A stretch of DNA of 64,000 nt from Vombatus ursinus. Lineage: Eukaryota > Chordata > Mammalia > Diprotodontia > Vombatidae. The position numbers and the translations under genes are program-made. This document shows positions 40,433 through 53,329 of this stretch, one piece after another. Under the pieces are notes generated by a model that saw nothing but the letters and a program-made list of their open reading frames with translations, had not been told where the DNA came from and did no database searches. The stretch covers positions 7,093,048-7,157,047 of the forward strand of contig NW_020954626.1 in the NCBI RefSeq assembly GCF_900497805.2, read 5' to 3'. Position 1 is the first letter of the stretch. Each line of letters begins with the position of its first letter.

Positions 40433-41350
40433 AGAAATTTAGCTTGAACCTGAAAACTACATCTTTTAGACTAATAATATTTAAAAGGAACAGACAGAAA
40501 TAATTCCAGCTCTGTAGCCCCTCTACCTGAGGAGGGCAGGGTGGCCAGGCTTCTGAATTTAACCTCCTGTTTTCCTTCTGGCAGAAATTAGTCTCCCTTG
40601 GAGGAGGGGAGGGGTGGAGAAGATGGTAGAGATGTCTCTTCTGCCTCCCTTCCAGCCATACCATGACACCCTCGGGCTACACGTGATAGAGAAATCTTCC
40701 TAGCAGGAAACCACATGAATCAAGGAATTACAAAGCATAGAACCACAATAGAGAAAAGTAAACCTGAGGACCCTGTCATTGCAAATATCATAGAGGCAGT
40801 GCAACAGAACTGTGAGAAGTTCATGAAATGTGAAGAGACTCAAGTCAGGACAAGGAGGGGCAAATCAGCAGACTTTGGCTTTGTTGGTACTAGAGAGAAG
40901 TGTATAGCTAGGAAATATTCACTCTGAAAAGCAACCCAGACCAAACCTTTTGCTGCTATTATGAGTCATGTAGACTGTAGTTTTTAAAGAAAGGAAAGAG
41001 AGGACTCCTCAAAGGGAGAGTTTCTTGACTACCTCTAGAAAGAGAAGGAAAGTTTTCTTTCTATACTCCTCTCCCACTCCCACTCCTACCCCACCTCACA
41101 AAGGATACCAAACTCCATCAACTCAGGAGGTGAGACCCAAATGACACGAATTACACAAACGACAAATAACAAACAGAACAGAATCGTGTATTGATTGAAT
41201 TAGTTCATCAGTATACATATCATGAACAAGTACTACACAGGAATGATAAACTATACTCAGAAATAAGTGGGAAGAAGAGAACTGGCTAGACACATTGGAG
41301 AAATTGTGCAACACTTTCAACAATACTAGGCTACTCCATGATTCAAACCA
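40433..41350. other. Intron, unassigned
   Basis: A GC-richer stretch at 40500-40680 (GGAGGAGGGGAGGGGTGGAG) precedes an undistinguished AT-rich part. No coding frame or known repeat is recognised. Confidence 0.4.
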
Positions 41351-41354
41351 TCAG

Positions 41355-41582
41355 GTGTTGTTGTTCAGTTATGTCCTACTCTTCATGACCCCTTTTGGAA
41401 TTTTCTTGGCAAAGATACTGGAGTAGTTTGCCATTTTCTTCTCCAGCTCATTTTACAAATGAGGAAACTGAGGCAAAGAGAGTTAAGTGACTTGCCCAGG
41501 GTCACATTGCTCATGTCTGAGGGTGGATTTGAACCGAGGTCTTCCTGACTCCAGGCCCAACACTATCTACTGTACCACCAGT
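41355..41582 (-). repeat. MAR1-type SINE, antisense
   Basis: GTTGTTGTTCAGTTATGTCC, CTTGGCAAAGATACTGGAGT, ACAAATGAGGAAACTGAGGC, GACTTGCCCAGGGTCACATT, GGATTTGAACCGAGGTCTTC. Confidence 0.88.
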
Positions 41583-42175
41583 CCTGATATCTATATATTA
41601 AAAGACTTAGAAGAAGGCATTAGTGCATTGAGTGGGTCCTCTTTGGAGGATTTATGGGAGAATCTGGACAAGAATCACACAGGATGAAAAGGTATGAATG
41701 GGCTGGGATCTGTACTAGGTCATGGATAATATACCCACAATGAGGAAATCATGAATAAATTGAAATATAAGTTCCTTAGGGTGCTAAAGGGCCCACTTGA
41801 AGGTCAGATTCAGAGCAATAGATAATCTCCTGGAATATGTTTTAGACAAGTTCTGAAAGGGATTATAAAAGGAATATTCTTTTACAAACAGATATGTTTT
41901 TATTTGCTCTGTGAATTACCATTATCTGTAAAGAAGATGACATACCAGTGCAGTGTGGCAGGTTAAGTGCAAACTAGAAGCTAGGTAGAACAAAAAAGGA
42001 ATTAAAGATGTAGCTGACAAAGGACTTCAAAGACAACAATAAAAAGTTATCTAATTATATCAAGAGTAGGGACTATTTTTTTCCCTTTCTTTTTATCACT
42101 AGTGCTTAGCACAGTGCCCTAGCACACAGTAGACACGTATTTGTTGACTGACTGACTGACTACAGATTCAGCAGG
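41583..42175. other. Unassigned repeat-like DNA, then an L2 terminus
   Basis: 41600-41850 looks like the continuation of the sequence interrupted by the SINE. 42060-42172 is an L2-type 3' end (GCTTAGCACAGTGCCCTAGC, GACTGACTGACTGAC). Confidence 0.45.
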
Positions 42176-45090
42176 GTAACTTTCAAATATAAACATGATA
42201 TGAAATGCACAGTCAAACCAAAGTAACATAGAAGCATTTAAGGTATGTTTTGTTCCAGTTTTGATCTCCCTCTCTCTCTTTCTCTCTCTCAATCATGGAA
42301 GACATTAAGGAGAGTCTCACCTCAAAATGTCATTTGAAATAGGTAAGAAACTTTAGGAAACTGATGCCATGGAGATAATTCATGTTTTATGCCATTTTTA
42401 TCAAATAATGGAGTGGGTAGATAGATATTGATGTGATCATATGGAAGTGTTATACTCTTATGGTACTTTACCTTGGTAACATTGCTCAGCCTGATTTCAT
42501 TCCAAAGTAATTATGACCCCAAACTACTAAGACTAAAAATACTTCAATCATTCCACTTAACATAGGTTTCTTTTCAAAGTCTTATTGATGCTCTTAAAAA
42601 ATTGCTCCAATATTCCAATTTCATCCTCCCCCTAATAGAATCCTCTCTCCTTTAAACAAAACAAGCCAACACACTGACCATGCCTAATGGCCCTATGTCT
42701 CACGTAGTCAGCCTCTGCACTACTGAAAAGGAGGTATGTTTCATCTCAGTCTTCTTGTAGCTTTAAGTAAAGATATCCTTGTGTATACAATCCCCAAAGC
42801 ACAAATGATAAGGGAAAGTTTTTTTCCCTCTTTACAGCTTCAAAATCTTTTTTATTATACCCTTTGAAACCAGAAGGGGAGAAACCTAAGTTATTCTTAA
42901 CCTCTCTCTGATTTTGGTAAAAATACTAGAAAACTAGTATGGAATAATTAAGCAAGTTTAAGGCAAAGTTATCCTGGAATTAGTGACAAAATTAGTCACG
43001 TAATTCAAGCCACTGATTCACTAGGTCATATTATTTATATATGCATCTTGCTTTCAAAAGAGTCTTGTATACAAATGGTCTATTCTTAGAAAAATGACAT
43101 AGATAATATAGATAATATAGAGTCATAATCTCTCCTTTTGCCTTAGTCTCCACATTCTGTGGGTACATGCATTCTATAAATCAGTTCATTAGTCAGTACT
43201 GAGAAACATAAAATACTAATTTTTACATTTAAAATTTATAATTGTTGGTCTTTAATGAAGATAAAATGCAAACAGCTCAATGACAAATCCATATAGGATG
43301 CAGGAGATCAACTTCAGAAAATATACAATTGCCTGGTAATAAAACTCAGATTTTCTTAGCATAGAAAATAAATTCATATTAGTTTTAAAAATCCAAACCT
43401 CAACCAAAGCATATAGAAAAATATGTAACTATAAAATAAATTCTTTCATTTAATATCATGTTGATCTTTAAACTTTTTGTGACATCTATTTCTTTTGTTA
43501 CTGGTTTCGTTTAATTTACATATGACATTTCCCTTTGCTAATGACAATCATCTTTGTAATGACCAATTTTATATTTCACTTAAAAACTAATTTATAAACC
43601 AATATCTGTCACTATCAAATATGTTTTCATGTAAATCAGCAATACTTCTGTCTTCATGCAAATTTCTTTCTTTCTCAATGCTGATTTTATTTCTTCTAGT
43701 AAACTGTGGTTTTACAAGTCTATTGCTATCTTGTGAAACCTGACCTCTTTGTAACTTGCTTCTTTCCCCCCATGGCCAGTGCTAATATAAACCAAGAACT
43801 CAAGAAGAAGTCATTAAAGTAGTGCTATTAAGAGGCCAGAGCTCCATAAAATGGGTAAGAAACAAAGTATCTAGAAACATTCACTGTTCTCAAAAACAAC
43901 CTTGCAAATGCAATAAACATAAGTGCCTTTTTTATTTGAGACTTCCTCTTTTCCACTTGTCTACTTAATCAATTTGAGTCAAAGATTGATAATCAACACA
44001 AGTTGACTAATAATATTGAAATTATTAGATCTTTGTATTTAGTGGTATATTACTATTTCATTTTAGATATTATGTAAAAGCTCATATTTACATGATAATT
44101 GATAATTACATGGCAATTTAAGTTTGTAAAATGTTTCCTCATAACCCAGTGAGGTAAGATGAGTATTCAATACAATATTAATAACTTAATATTATATCAA
44201 ATTATATAAAAGTTTAAATGAAACATTTAGAGTATAATTTTTTTTGTCTTTCTAATGTAAAATCTGCACTGTTGTCAATAATCACTACAGAGTACAAATG
44301 GTTATTACATGCTGATAAAATAGCTCAAGAATGGAGATTTATTGAATGTAATTCAATTCACTTAAAATAACATTCTTACATGTAATGAAAACATGAGAAA
44401 AATCATTACTTTTTTTTAAATGACATGTATATTACCAAATAGAAGAGACTGTACATAGTAAATCATACCATCATGCTGACAACATACTTAAGCTATAGGG
44501 TAGTAACAACAGTTTAAATATAGTGCTTGGGTTCCACCAGTGGACCTCCATTTCACCTAGTAAACTTCCAAGCCAATCCCAGAAGGGAAAAGAATAAAGC
44601 AGGAAGTCTGCCTGCAGACAGCCGTCCTGTTCCCAACTCTCCGTCACTAACTTGAAGTCTTACAATCACCCTCCAGAAATCTTTGGAAAAAGTAAAACAC
44701 TTAGTTCCTCCAGAAAAAGAGACTTCTTGTCCTATGTAGAATGATGTAAAACGTCAATAATACATCATAAATCAATAATAAACATTATAATGAAATTCAT
44801 TTTATATCAGTTTTTCAATCAACATATTAGTTAACTTCAGGGTTTGATAATCAAAATAGCTTAAGCCTAATCATAAATTCCTCAATCCGTCAGACTCAAT
44901 TCATTTTCACACTACAAATTCTGATAGCTGGTTATATACACAAGAAAACATGGAATGCTTTTGAGAAATACTCATTTCACTGTTTAATTAGGATATCAGG
45001 AGGCAAAAATTGAGCAATTTGCATTTTTGCAAAGTATGCTGAAATTTTAATTATATTCTAAAAAGCAGTCAAAATTTGTAGAAGCTCATA
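42176..45090. other. Repeat-poor intron stretch
   Basis: About 2.9 kb of AT-rich DNA in which I recognise no interspersed repeat, apart from a TC-rich run at about 42267-42292. This is the longest such stretch in the window. No exon with Ig motifs is seen. Confidence 0.45.
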
Positions 45091-45094
45091 TGTT

Positions 45095-45275
45095 ACTACA
45101 AAGGATAAGGAACTAGGAAGCTGAAGACCTGAAGACCAGTTAAAAGCCCTGTGTCCCTACGAGAGTCATTCAACTCAGTTTCCTCAGCTGAACAATAGGG
45201 ACAACAATATTTACACTATCTAATATACAGCATCATTTTTCAAAGTGCTTTATAAATCTTGAAGTACTATTCATG
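45095..45275 (+). repeat. MIR/MON1-like SINE, sense
   Basis: AACTCAGTTTCCTCAGCTGA, CAAAGTGCTTTATAAATCTT. Confidence 0.65.
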
Positions 45276-45769
45276 GTATTATATTTTCACAAAAATGTTT
45301 GTTTATTCAATAACAATCTCTCTCAAAACAGCCTATCAAAAAAGGTGTTAATAATGGCACTGATGTGAAATTTGTAGAAGGGTTCTGAACGCATCGTACA
45401 TGCTCAAAAGAAACCTATTCATTATGAACTGACCTCTCAATTTAATACTTCAATGTATGGGCTACCTTATTTGACTGTAATACAATCTGAAAGTGTTGTA
45501 TTGTATATTCATTTTTCCAAAATGAAATGTTAAGAATACTTTGCAATAATAGAAACCAAAGGCAAGAAAAGGAACCAATGACTAACCTAAATAAGTAATT
45601 TCAACAAAATAAACATTTTAAAATATGTTCACATCAACCATTAAAGAGTGGCTAAATTTGTTCAATTTTTTACATGAAGTCCAGCTAAATACTTTAGAAT
45701 TGTCATGATTTATAGTTGAGAAGTATATATCTACCCATATACACCTGCATATGCACAACTATATAGAAA

Positions 45770-46470
45770 TTAGGACATTTATAACCAGTCAGAACAAACT
45801 CCCTGAAACTTATAACAGATCAAACAGAAATTAATAATTCCATGAGACAAGAAATGTTAAAACAAAGTCAAAAGACAAAAAAAAAATAGAAATAAGGTGT
45901 CTTATAGCAAAAACAACTGACCTAGAAAACAATTAAAAGACAGATTATGTAAAAATCATTGGACTATCTGAGAGCCATAATAAAAAAAAGCTTAGATATC
46001 ATACTTCAAGAAATCATAAAAGAAAATTTCTGTAACTCCTAAAACCAGAGGGCAAAGTGGAAAAACAAAGTTCACAAATCACTTCCTGAAAGAAACCCAA
46101 GTAAAAACTCCCAAGAACATTATAGCCCAAATCCAGAGCCTCTAGGTCAAATAAAAAAAATGCTGCGAGCAGCCAGAAAGAGTTCAAGTACTGAAGACCC
46201 ATAGTCAGACTCACACAAATTTTAGCAAACATCACTATAAAAAAATCTGAGAGCTTGGAATAGACTATTCCAGAAGGCAAAGGATATGGCTTACAACCAA
46301 GAATAATTTACCTAGAAAAACTGAGCAAAATCCTATAGGGCAAAAACTTGAATTTTTAATGAAATAGAGTACCTCCCAGGATTCCTGATGAAAAGACCAA
46401 AGCTACACAGAAATTGTGAAATACAAAGACAGGAATCAAGAGAAACATAAAAAGGCAAACAAACCATTAT
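45770..46470 (+). repeat. HAL1/L1 ORF1 region, old copy
   Basis: ATCATTGGACTATCTGAGAG, AACCAGAGGGCAAAGTGGAA, TGCTGCGAGCAGCCAGAAAG and TTCCTGATGAAAAGACCAAA parallel the HAL1-like element at 62935-63385 in the same order, with many changes. Confidence 0.7.
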
Positions 46471-46474
46471 TAAC

Positions 46475-46628
46475 AAGCCAGCATCATCTGTAATGGTGAC
46501 AACTAGAGGCCTTTCCAATAAAATCAGGGATAAGGCAGGATGCCTATTATCACCATTACTATTCAAAATAGTGCTAAAACTACATACTCTTTGATCCAGC
46601 AATACCACTACTAGGTCTGTATTCCAAA
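46475..46628 (+). repeat. Upstream copy of an L1 RT-to-3'-end junction block
   Basis: TCAGGGATAAGGCAGGATGC, CTATTATCACCATTACTATT, then directly CATACTCTTTGATCCAGCAA, ending CTAGGTCTGTATTCCAAAGG. The same fused order recurs at 47802-47949. The first part is L1 RT, the second the 3' end region, so about 1-1.5 kb of ORF2 is missing at the same point in both. Confidence 0.75.
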
Positions 46629-46739
46629 GGTTTCAAACAAGGATAAAATGTTTACATCCTAATATGGGGACCTCTTACAAACTATCTCCTCAGAACTCTA
46701 TCATCATCAGGGGTTATAGAGGTAAGTCTAACTGGACAG

Positions 46740-48710
46740 AGGGCCCGGGAACCATAGGTCAAAGAACAAATCATAGAAATAATCAATAATTTCACCTAAA
46801 ATGACAACAATGAGAAAACATGCCAAAATTTATGGGTTGTATATAAAGCAGGTCTTGGGGGGGAATTTATATCTCCAAACACTTTCAATCAATTAAAGAG
46901 AGAAAAATAACAACAAATTGGTTATGCATCTTCAAAAAAAAAAAAACAACCTTAGAAAACCAACAAATTTAAAATTTCCAATTAAACACCAAAATGGAAA
47001 TCCCCAAAATTAAAGATTAATAAAATTGAAAGCAACAAAAAATAAATAAATAAAACTAGAAGCTTTTTTAAAGGAAAAATAAAATAGATAACTCATTAGT
47101 AACTTGATTTTTAAAAAGAAAACTAAATAATCAGTTTCAAAAATTAAAAAGATGATTTATAACCAATAAAGAATAAAAGAAATCATTAGAAACTATTTTA
47201 CATAATTATATGCCAATATTTACAAAAATATAAATTGTTGAGATTAATAAAGCAAGAAATAGAAGACAACTCTTAGAAAAAGAAATTTAACAAGCCATAA
47301 ATGAACTCCAAAAGGAAAAAGCCATAGGGTTAGATGGATTTGCAGGTGAATTCTATAAAATATTAAAGAACAATTAATCATGATGTTAAACTGGAAAAAA
47401 AATAGGAAAACAAGATTCCTTTTATGATACCAATATGGTCTTAATATTCAAAACAGAAATAGTTAAAATAAGGAAGAAAAATATAGACCAATATTTCTAG
47501 TAAATATTGATGCAAACATTTTAAATATAATTTTAGCAAGGTGACTATAGTAAAATATTATAAAAATTATCCACTGCATCTAGGTAGGATTTATATTAGA
47601 AACAGAGGACTGGTTCAATATTAGGAAATCTATATGGACAGTAAACCATATTAATAAGAACAAAATATGACTATGTCAATAGATAAAAAAGACTTTTGAC
47701 AAGATATGATATTCATTCTTGTTTAAAAAAAATTACTAGAAAGCATAGAAATAAACAGATCTTTCCTTAATATGATAAGTAGTTATCTATCCCAAATCAA
47801 GAGCCAACATTATCTGTAATGGTGACAACTTTCCAATAAGATCAGGGATAAGGCAGGATGCCTATTATCACCATTACTATTCAAAATAGTGTTAAAACTG
47901 TGCATACTCTTTGATCCAGCAATATCACTACTAGGTCTGTATCCCAAAGAGATCATAAAAAAAGGAAAAGGACCCATATATACAATAATATTTATAGGAG
48001 TTCTTTTTGTGGTAGAAAAGAATTGAAAATTGAGGGGATGCCCATCAACTGGGGAAATGGCTGAATAAGTTGTGGTATATAAATGTAATAGAACACTATT
48101 GTGCTATAAGAAAAGGTGAGCAGGTAGATTTCAGAAAAACCTGGAAGGACTTAACTGAACTGATGCCAAGTGAAGTGAGCAGAACCAGGAGAACATTGTA
48201 CACAGAAACAACAACATTTAGCTCTTTTCAGTAACACAATGATCCAAGACAATTCCAAAAGACTCATGATGGAAAATGCTATATCCACATCCAAAGAAAG
48301 AACTATGGTATCTGAATGCAGATCAAAGAATACTATTTTCACTTTTTTTCTCAAAGCTTTTGTTTTGATTCTTTTGCAACATGACTAGTGGAGAAAGTGA
48401 GGCTGGTGATTTTGCATAGTTCTCCTTCACTTAAATCCAATTCACTTGCATGTCATGGTATCACCTCCCTGATGTCATGGTCCTCTTCAAGAATGAAGGA
48501 CAAATGACAACAACAATGTGGAAATATGTTTAACATAACTGTACATGCATAACCTATATCAGATTCCTTGCTGTCTTGGGGAAGGAAGAGGAGAAGAAGG
48601 GAAGGAGAAAAATTTGGAACTCAAAATCTTATAAAAATGAATGTTGAAAACTATCTTTATATGTAATTGGAAAAATAAGATACTACTAGGTGGAAAAAAT
48701 AAAAAGAAAA
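46740..48710 (+). repeat. L1 ORF2 middle and 3' end, internally deleted, with RTE-tail insert
   Basis: AGAAATAATCAATAATTTCA, GGGAATTTATATCTCCAAAC, GTTAGATGGATTTGCAGGTG, GCATCTAGGTAGGATTTATA, GGTTCAATATTAGGAAATCT follow ORF2 up to the RT core. It then jumps at about 47890 to the 3' region (GGGGATGCCCATCAACTGGG). An RTE-type insert lies at 48418-48518. Ends with an A-rich tail at about 48710. Confidence 0.8.
48418..48518 (+). repeat. RTE-tailed SINE-like insert inside L1
   Basis: CCTTCACTTAAATCCAATTC, CCTCCCTGATGTCATGGTCC, TCTTCAAGAATGAAGGACAA then ATGACAACAACA. The same family is antisense at 60795-61045. It interrupts the L1 3' UTR between the ACATGACTA and ATGTGGAAATATGT parts. Confidence 0.7.
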
Positions 48711-48884
48711 AACTTGAAAAAAAAGAAAATGTGTTATCAGAAAAGGAAGTAAATTAGCAATGTAGCAAAGAGAGATTACCACTAGATAGCTTGAGTATTA
48801 CAAGGGTGTCAATTAAATATAAAAAGAATTATGGCTGACATGTATATGTCAAGTTGGGTTTTATAAGTCACTTTGCATCTATTA

Positions 48885-49036
48885 CCAATCAATCAACAAG
48901 AATTTAATAAGTGTTTAATCTGTAGCAGCCACTGTGATGTGTGCTAGGAATACAAAGACAAAAATTAAGAAGTCCCTAATCTCAAGGAGCTCATGTTCTA
49001 TCAAAGGTAACATGTATATAGATAAATATGGAAAAT
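48885..49036 (-). repeat. L2 LINE 3' end, antisense, left part
   Basis: ATCAACAAGAATTTAATAAG, ATGTGTGCTAGGAATACAAA, TCTCAAGGAGCTCATGTTCT. It continues at 51776-52060 after the L1 insertion. Confidence 0.75.
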
Positions 49037-51775
49037 GGGGGAGGAGCAAAGATGGCAGAGGAGAAAAAGCACTCAGGTGAACTCTCCTCTCCTTCCTCTC
49101 CAAACAACTTTAAAATAATGCCTCAAATTGAATTTTGGAGTGTCAGAGCAAACAAAAGATCAGAGAGAGGAGGCTGGCCTAGAGCCCACATGCATGAAAC
49201 ACCAGTGGAGGGACTAGGTGGTGGAAGCCTAGAGCAGCAGCTTCAGGGGCTCTCAAGCCAGAGATGGTAAAGGTACCTAGCAAATGGTCAGAAAGAGATT
49301 ACAGAGTACCCTTATGCTAGCACTGGATGGAGGACCAGACACTGTTTGGAAACTCCATTGCCTATACTCACTTCTGGGTCATAGTTCAAGGACACAGAGG
49401 AGTGCTTTCAGTCAAGAGGAAGGGAAAGCCTTGAGAGACAGTATCACTTCCAGCCTCAAGGGATTAGGGACCCTGAGGAACATTTTAGTTTCCAGTTCTG
49501 GATGCATACCAAGAGAGCAGTGACAATACCTCACCCCAGATCACACCACCTTATAAGCACCCAAACTGCCAAACCCACAGAACTAGCTCTGAAAAGAGCA
49601 GTATGAAACAGCCTGAAGCCTGAAACCATGTTCCTCCCCTCTACCATACCAGGAACAGAGCTCAACATTAACATAATGTTCCAAATCAAGAAATAGGGTG
49701 AGAAAAGAAGCAAACAACAACAAGAGAACCTGAATGTAAAAAGGTATTGTAGTGACAGGGGAAATCAAGACACAAACTCAGAAGAAATGAAGTCAAAACA
49801 GCTACAAGAGAAACCTCAAAGAAAAATGTGAATTGACACAAGCCCAATGAGAATTCCTGAAGGAGCTCAAAAATTATTTTTAAAATCAAATAAGAGTCGT
49901 AGAAGAAAAATTAGGTAAAGAAATGAAAGCAAAGGAGAAAAATTATGGGAAAACAATCAACAGCTTGTAAAAGAGGAACAAAAATACAGCTCTAAACAAC
50001 TGGAGAAATACTAATTGCTTGTGGGGAGGCTGAGCCAATATGATAAAAATGACAATTCTACCTAAGTTAATTTATTTAGTACCATGCCAATCACACTACC
50101 AATGAATTATTTTTATAGAGCTAGAAAAAAACAGCAACAATATTCATCTGAAAGAAGAAAAGGTCAAGAATACAAAGGGAATACATTTTTTTTAAATGTT
50201 AAGGAAGGTGGGCTAGCAGTTCCAGATTTCAAACTATATTACAAAGCAGTAATCATCCAAACAATCTGGTACTGACTAAGAAATAGAGTGGTAGATGAAT
50301 GGTATAGATTAAGTACAAACACACAATAGTAAATGGCCATAGAAACTAGTGTTTGATAAACCCAAAGATCCAAGCTTTGGGCATAAGAACCCAATATTTG
50401 ACAAAAATTTCTGGGAAAGTTGGGAAGCAGTTTGGCAGAAACTAGGCATAGACCAATATCTCACACCATATACCAAGATAAGGTCAAAATGAATAAATGA
50501 CTTATACATAAGGGATGATATCATAAATAAATTAGGGGAACATGGGGAAATGTACCTGTCAGATATATGAATAAGAGAAGAGCTTGTAACCAAACAAGAG
50601 ACAGACGAATACAGGAAGTAAGATAGATAATTATGCTTACATGAAATTAAAAGCTTTCATAGAAATAAAATTAATGCAGTCAAAATTAGAAGGAAAACAG
50701 GAAACTGGGGGGAGGGAGGGATTTACAGCAAATTTCTCTGATAAAGGACTCATTTCTCAAATATCTAGGGAACTGAGCCAAATCCTCAGTTGATAAATGG
50801 ATATGAACAGGATGAAGAATATGAACAGGCAGTTTTCAGAAGAAAAAATCAAAGCTATCAATAGTCACGTGAAAAAATGCTCTAAGTCACTATTGATAAG
50901 AGAAATGCAAATTAAAACAACTTTGAGATACCACATTACACGTATCAGATTAGCTAATATGACAGAAAAGGAAAATGACAAATGCTGGAGGGGATATGGA
51001 AATATTGGGACAATGATGCACTGCTGGTAGTTGTTAATTAGTCAAACCATTTTGGAGAACAATTTGGAACAATGCCCAAAGGGATATAAATTGTGCAATA
51101 CCCTTTGATCTACCAATAGCACTACTATAGCTATATCCCAAAGAGATGAAAGAAAAGGGGAAAGGACCTATTTGTACAAAAAGATTTACAGCAGCTGTTT
51201 TTGTGCTGGCAAAGAACTGGAAATTGAGGGGATGCCCATCAATTGGGGAATGGCTGAACAAATTGCAGTCTATGATTGCAATGGGATACTACTATGCTGT
51301 AAGAAATGATGAGCAGGATGCTTCAGAAAAACTTGGGAAAACTTGCATAAACTCATGCAAAGTGAAATAAGAAGAACCAGGAGAACATTGTACATCGTAA
51401 CAGTGATATTATAAGGATGATCAACTGTGAAAGACTTAGCTACTCTGATCAACACAATGATTCAAGACAATTCCAAAGAACCCATAATGAAAAATGTTAT
51501 CTACCTCCAAAGAGAGAGCTGATGAACTCTGAATATAGACTAGAGCCTACTTTTTAAGCTTTCTTTATTTTTATTGTTTTATTTTGTTTTCTTTTGCAAC
51601 ATGAATAATACAGAAATCTGTTTTGTGTGACTTCACATGTATAATCAATATCAAATTGCTTACCTTTTCAAGGAAGGAGGAAGGACAAGAAGGAAAAAGA
51701 GAATTTGGAACTCAAAATTTAAAAAAATGTTACAATTTACATGTAATTAGGAAATATTTAACAAAATAAGTAAAA
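49037..51775 (+). repeat. L1 LINE with 5' end and 3' end but internally deleted
   Basis: Starts GGGGGAGGAGCAAAGATGGC, the canonical therian L1 5' terminus, and carries a 5' UTR and the start of the ORF1 region (to about 50010). It then passes abruptly to the ORF2 C-terminal region (TCACACTACCAATGAATTAT, GTGGGCTAGCAGTTCCAGAT, GAAATGCAAATTAAAACAAC) and the 3' end, ending ATTAGGAAATATTTAACAAA plus an A-rich tail. ATAAATATGGAAAAT (49022-49036) and ATAAATATAGAAAAT (51776-51790) form a 15-bp target duplication with one change. It is 2.74 kb instead of 6-7 kb. Confidence 0.88.
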
Positions 51776-51790
51776 ATAAATATAGAAAAT

Positions 51791-52060
51791 ATATACAAAA
51801 CAAAGACAAGAATTTTGGAGAGGGAAAGAACTGAGGGGTAGAAGGGAGGGAATCAGGAAAGCCTTCTTATAAAAGATATTTGGGCTGAATCTTGAAGTAA
51901 ACAAGGGATCCCAAGAGGCCAATATAAAGAGTGAGTGAATCACAGATAAAGGCGAAAGTGCAAAGGAAGGCCTCTAGCACATTGGCTAGATCCTCAGTGG
52001 GGAAATAATGGAATAGGGCAGATATAAAAATAACACAGAGGAGCCAGAAGAAGTAAAACT
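51791..52060 (-). repeat. L2 LINE, antisense, right part
   Basis: AAAGCCTTCTTATAAAAGAT, TGGGCTGAATCTTGAAGTAA, GTGCAAAGGAAGGCCTCTAG. It is collinear with 48885-49036. Confidence 0.7.
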
Positions 52061-52064
52061 AAGC

Positions 52065-53115
52065 TCTACCCCACAACTCCAACATACATCTAGGAAAACA
52101 TAATAGATCAAGTTCTGATCAGGAAATCTAAGAAAAAAAAATCAGAATGAATCATTTTTTCAACCAAAACTGTGAGTACACTAGGGACAGGGTCTGTCCA
52201 GGAACTACCATGCATTCCAGCACAAGATGAGGCTGTGAACAAGGCAAGAAAAGGTACCAGATTCAGCACAAAGGTGCCTGATCTTATGCTGGACATGGGA
52301 ATAGGTACCATCTGGCAGTTCTATCATTCACTATCCATTTCCAGGTGGCAGATTCAGCATAACTTAAGGAGGAGACCTGTGCACAGAGAATGATGATCCA
52401 AGATAAGAAGCAGTCATGGGTCCTAGGCTGTGCATTCAGCAAGGAGTAATTCAACAGCAAGCAGCAAGCTATGTAGTCCTGATCCCAGGAGTAGAGCTGG
52501 AGGTTTCAGTTCCACCCATCAGCTTCATCTGAAGTCTATAGCAAAATAACCAGGACAGGAATCCCTGACCAAAGGGAAGACTACAGTTCTGTCACTATGA
52601 ACCTGCAGAGCTTTCCAGCTGGCTAACAGTAACTGGGTGTAGCAGCAGTCTACTGGAACTCCAACCAGAAGCAAGCCAACAGGTGTGCTCCTCAGATATA
52701 GACACAGGTCAGGAACTTGCAGAGTTCAGATTAAATAGGGCAGTGATCAAACTTTGCCTTGGATCATACCATTTTGGAGGGAGCACTGAAAGTTTGTAGG
52801 TTCTCAGCCTGAGCTGTCTATGAGATCCTAGAATAACACAATGCTCAATACTCCAAGAAAGTAGCAGAGTACAGGACCTAAAAGGAAACAAGGTCAGCCC
52901 AGACATTCCCTCCAGAAGTGGACAGAGGATGGCCTAATGTAAAGTATGAATTCAAGAAGTAGGTTGGAAGAATGAACAAATAAACAAAGAGTACCACCAC
53001 AAAAAAAAAACTATCAGAGTAACAGGAACACTCAAGACACAAACCTAGAATAAGAGAAAGATGTGAAAACATCTATAAGAAAAGCCTCAAAGACAAATAC
53101 AATGCATTTGGTGTT
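52065..53115 (+). repeat. L1 5' UTR / ORF1-start region, older subfamily
   Basis: GC-richer sequence ending AAGACACAAACCTAGAATAA and AAGAAAAGCCTCAAAGACAA, which corresponds to the 49750-49830 part of the neighbouring L1. The stretch 52900-52990 (CCAGAAGTGGACAGAGGATG) belongs to the same unit. Confidence 0.6.
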
Positions 53116-53329
53116 AGTACAGCTACCTAGAAAGTCTATGTGTTTGAAATTTCTCTGTATCATCTTCTCTGTTGGGCTAGAAATAGTAGAAAAGAGATTA
53201 TACTAACTTATTCTGTATAATGATCACCATGATTTCTTTTCAAAAATCATTCAAAAGCAGCACAACTAGAATGAGAAACAGAGATTATAAAAAAATATCT
53301 TTGTATTAAACATTTCTCCACTAATCATC

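Noticed and set aside
48915-49103. Minus-strand open frame across an L2/L1 junction
   Set aside because: It spans the insertion point of an L1 into L2 and cannot be a gene.
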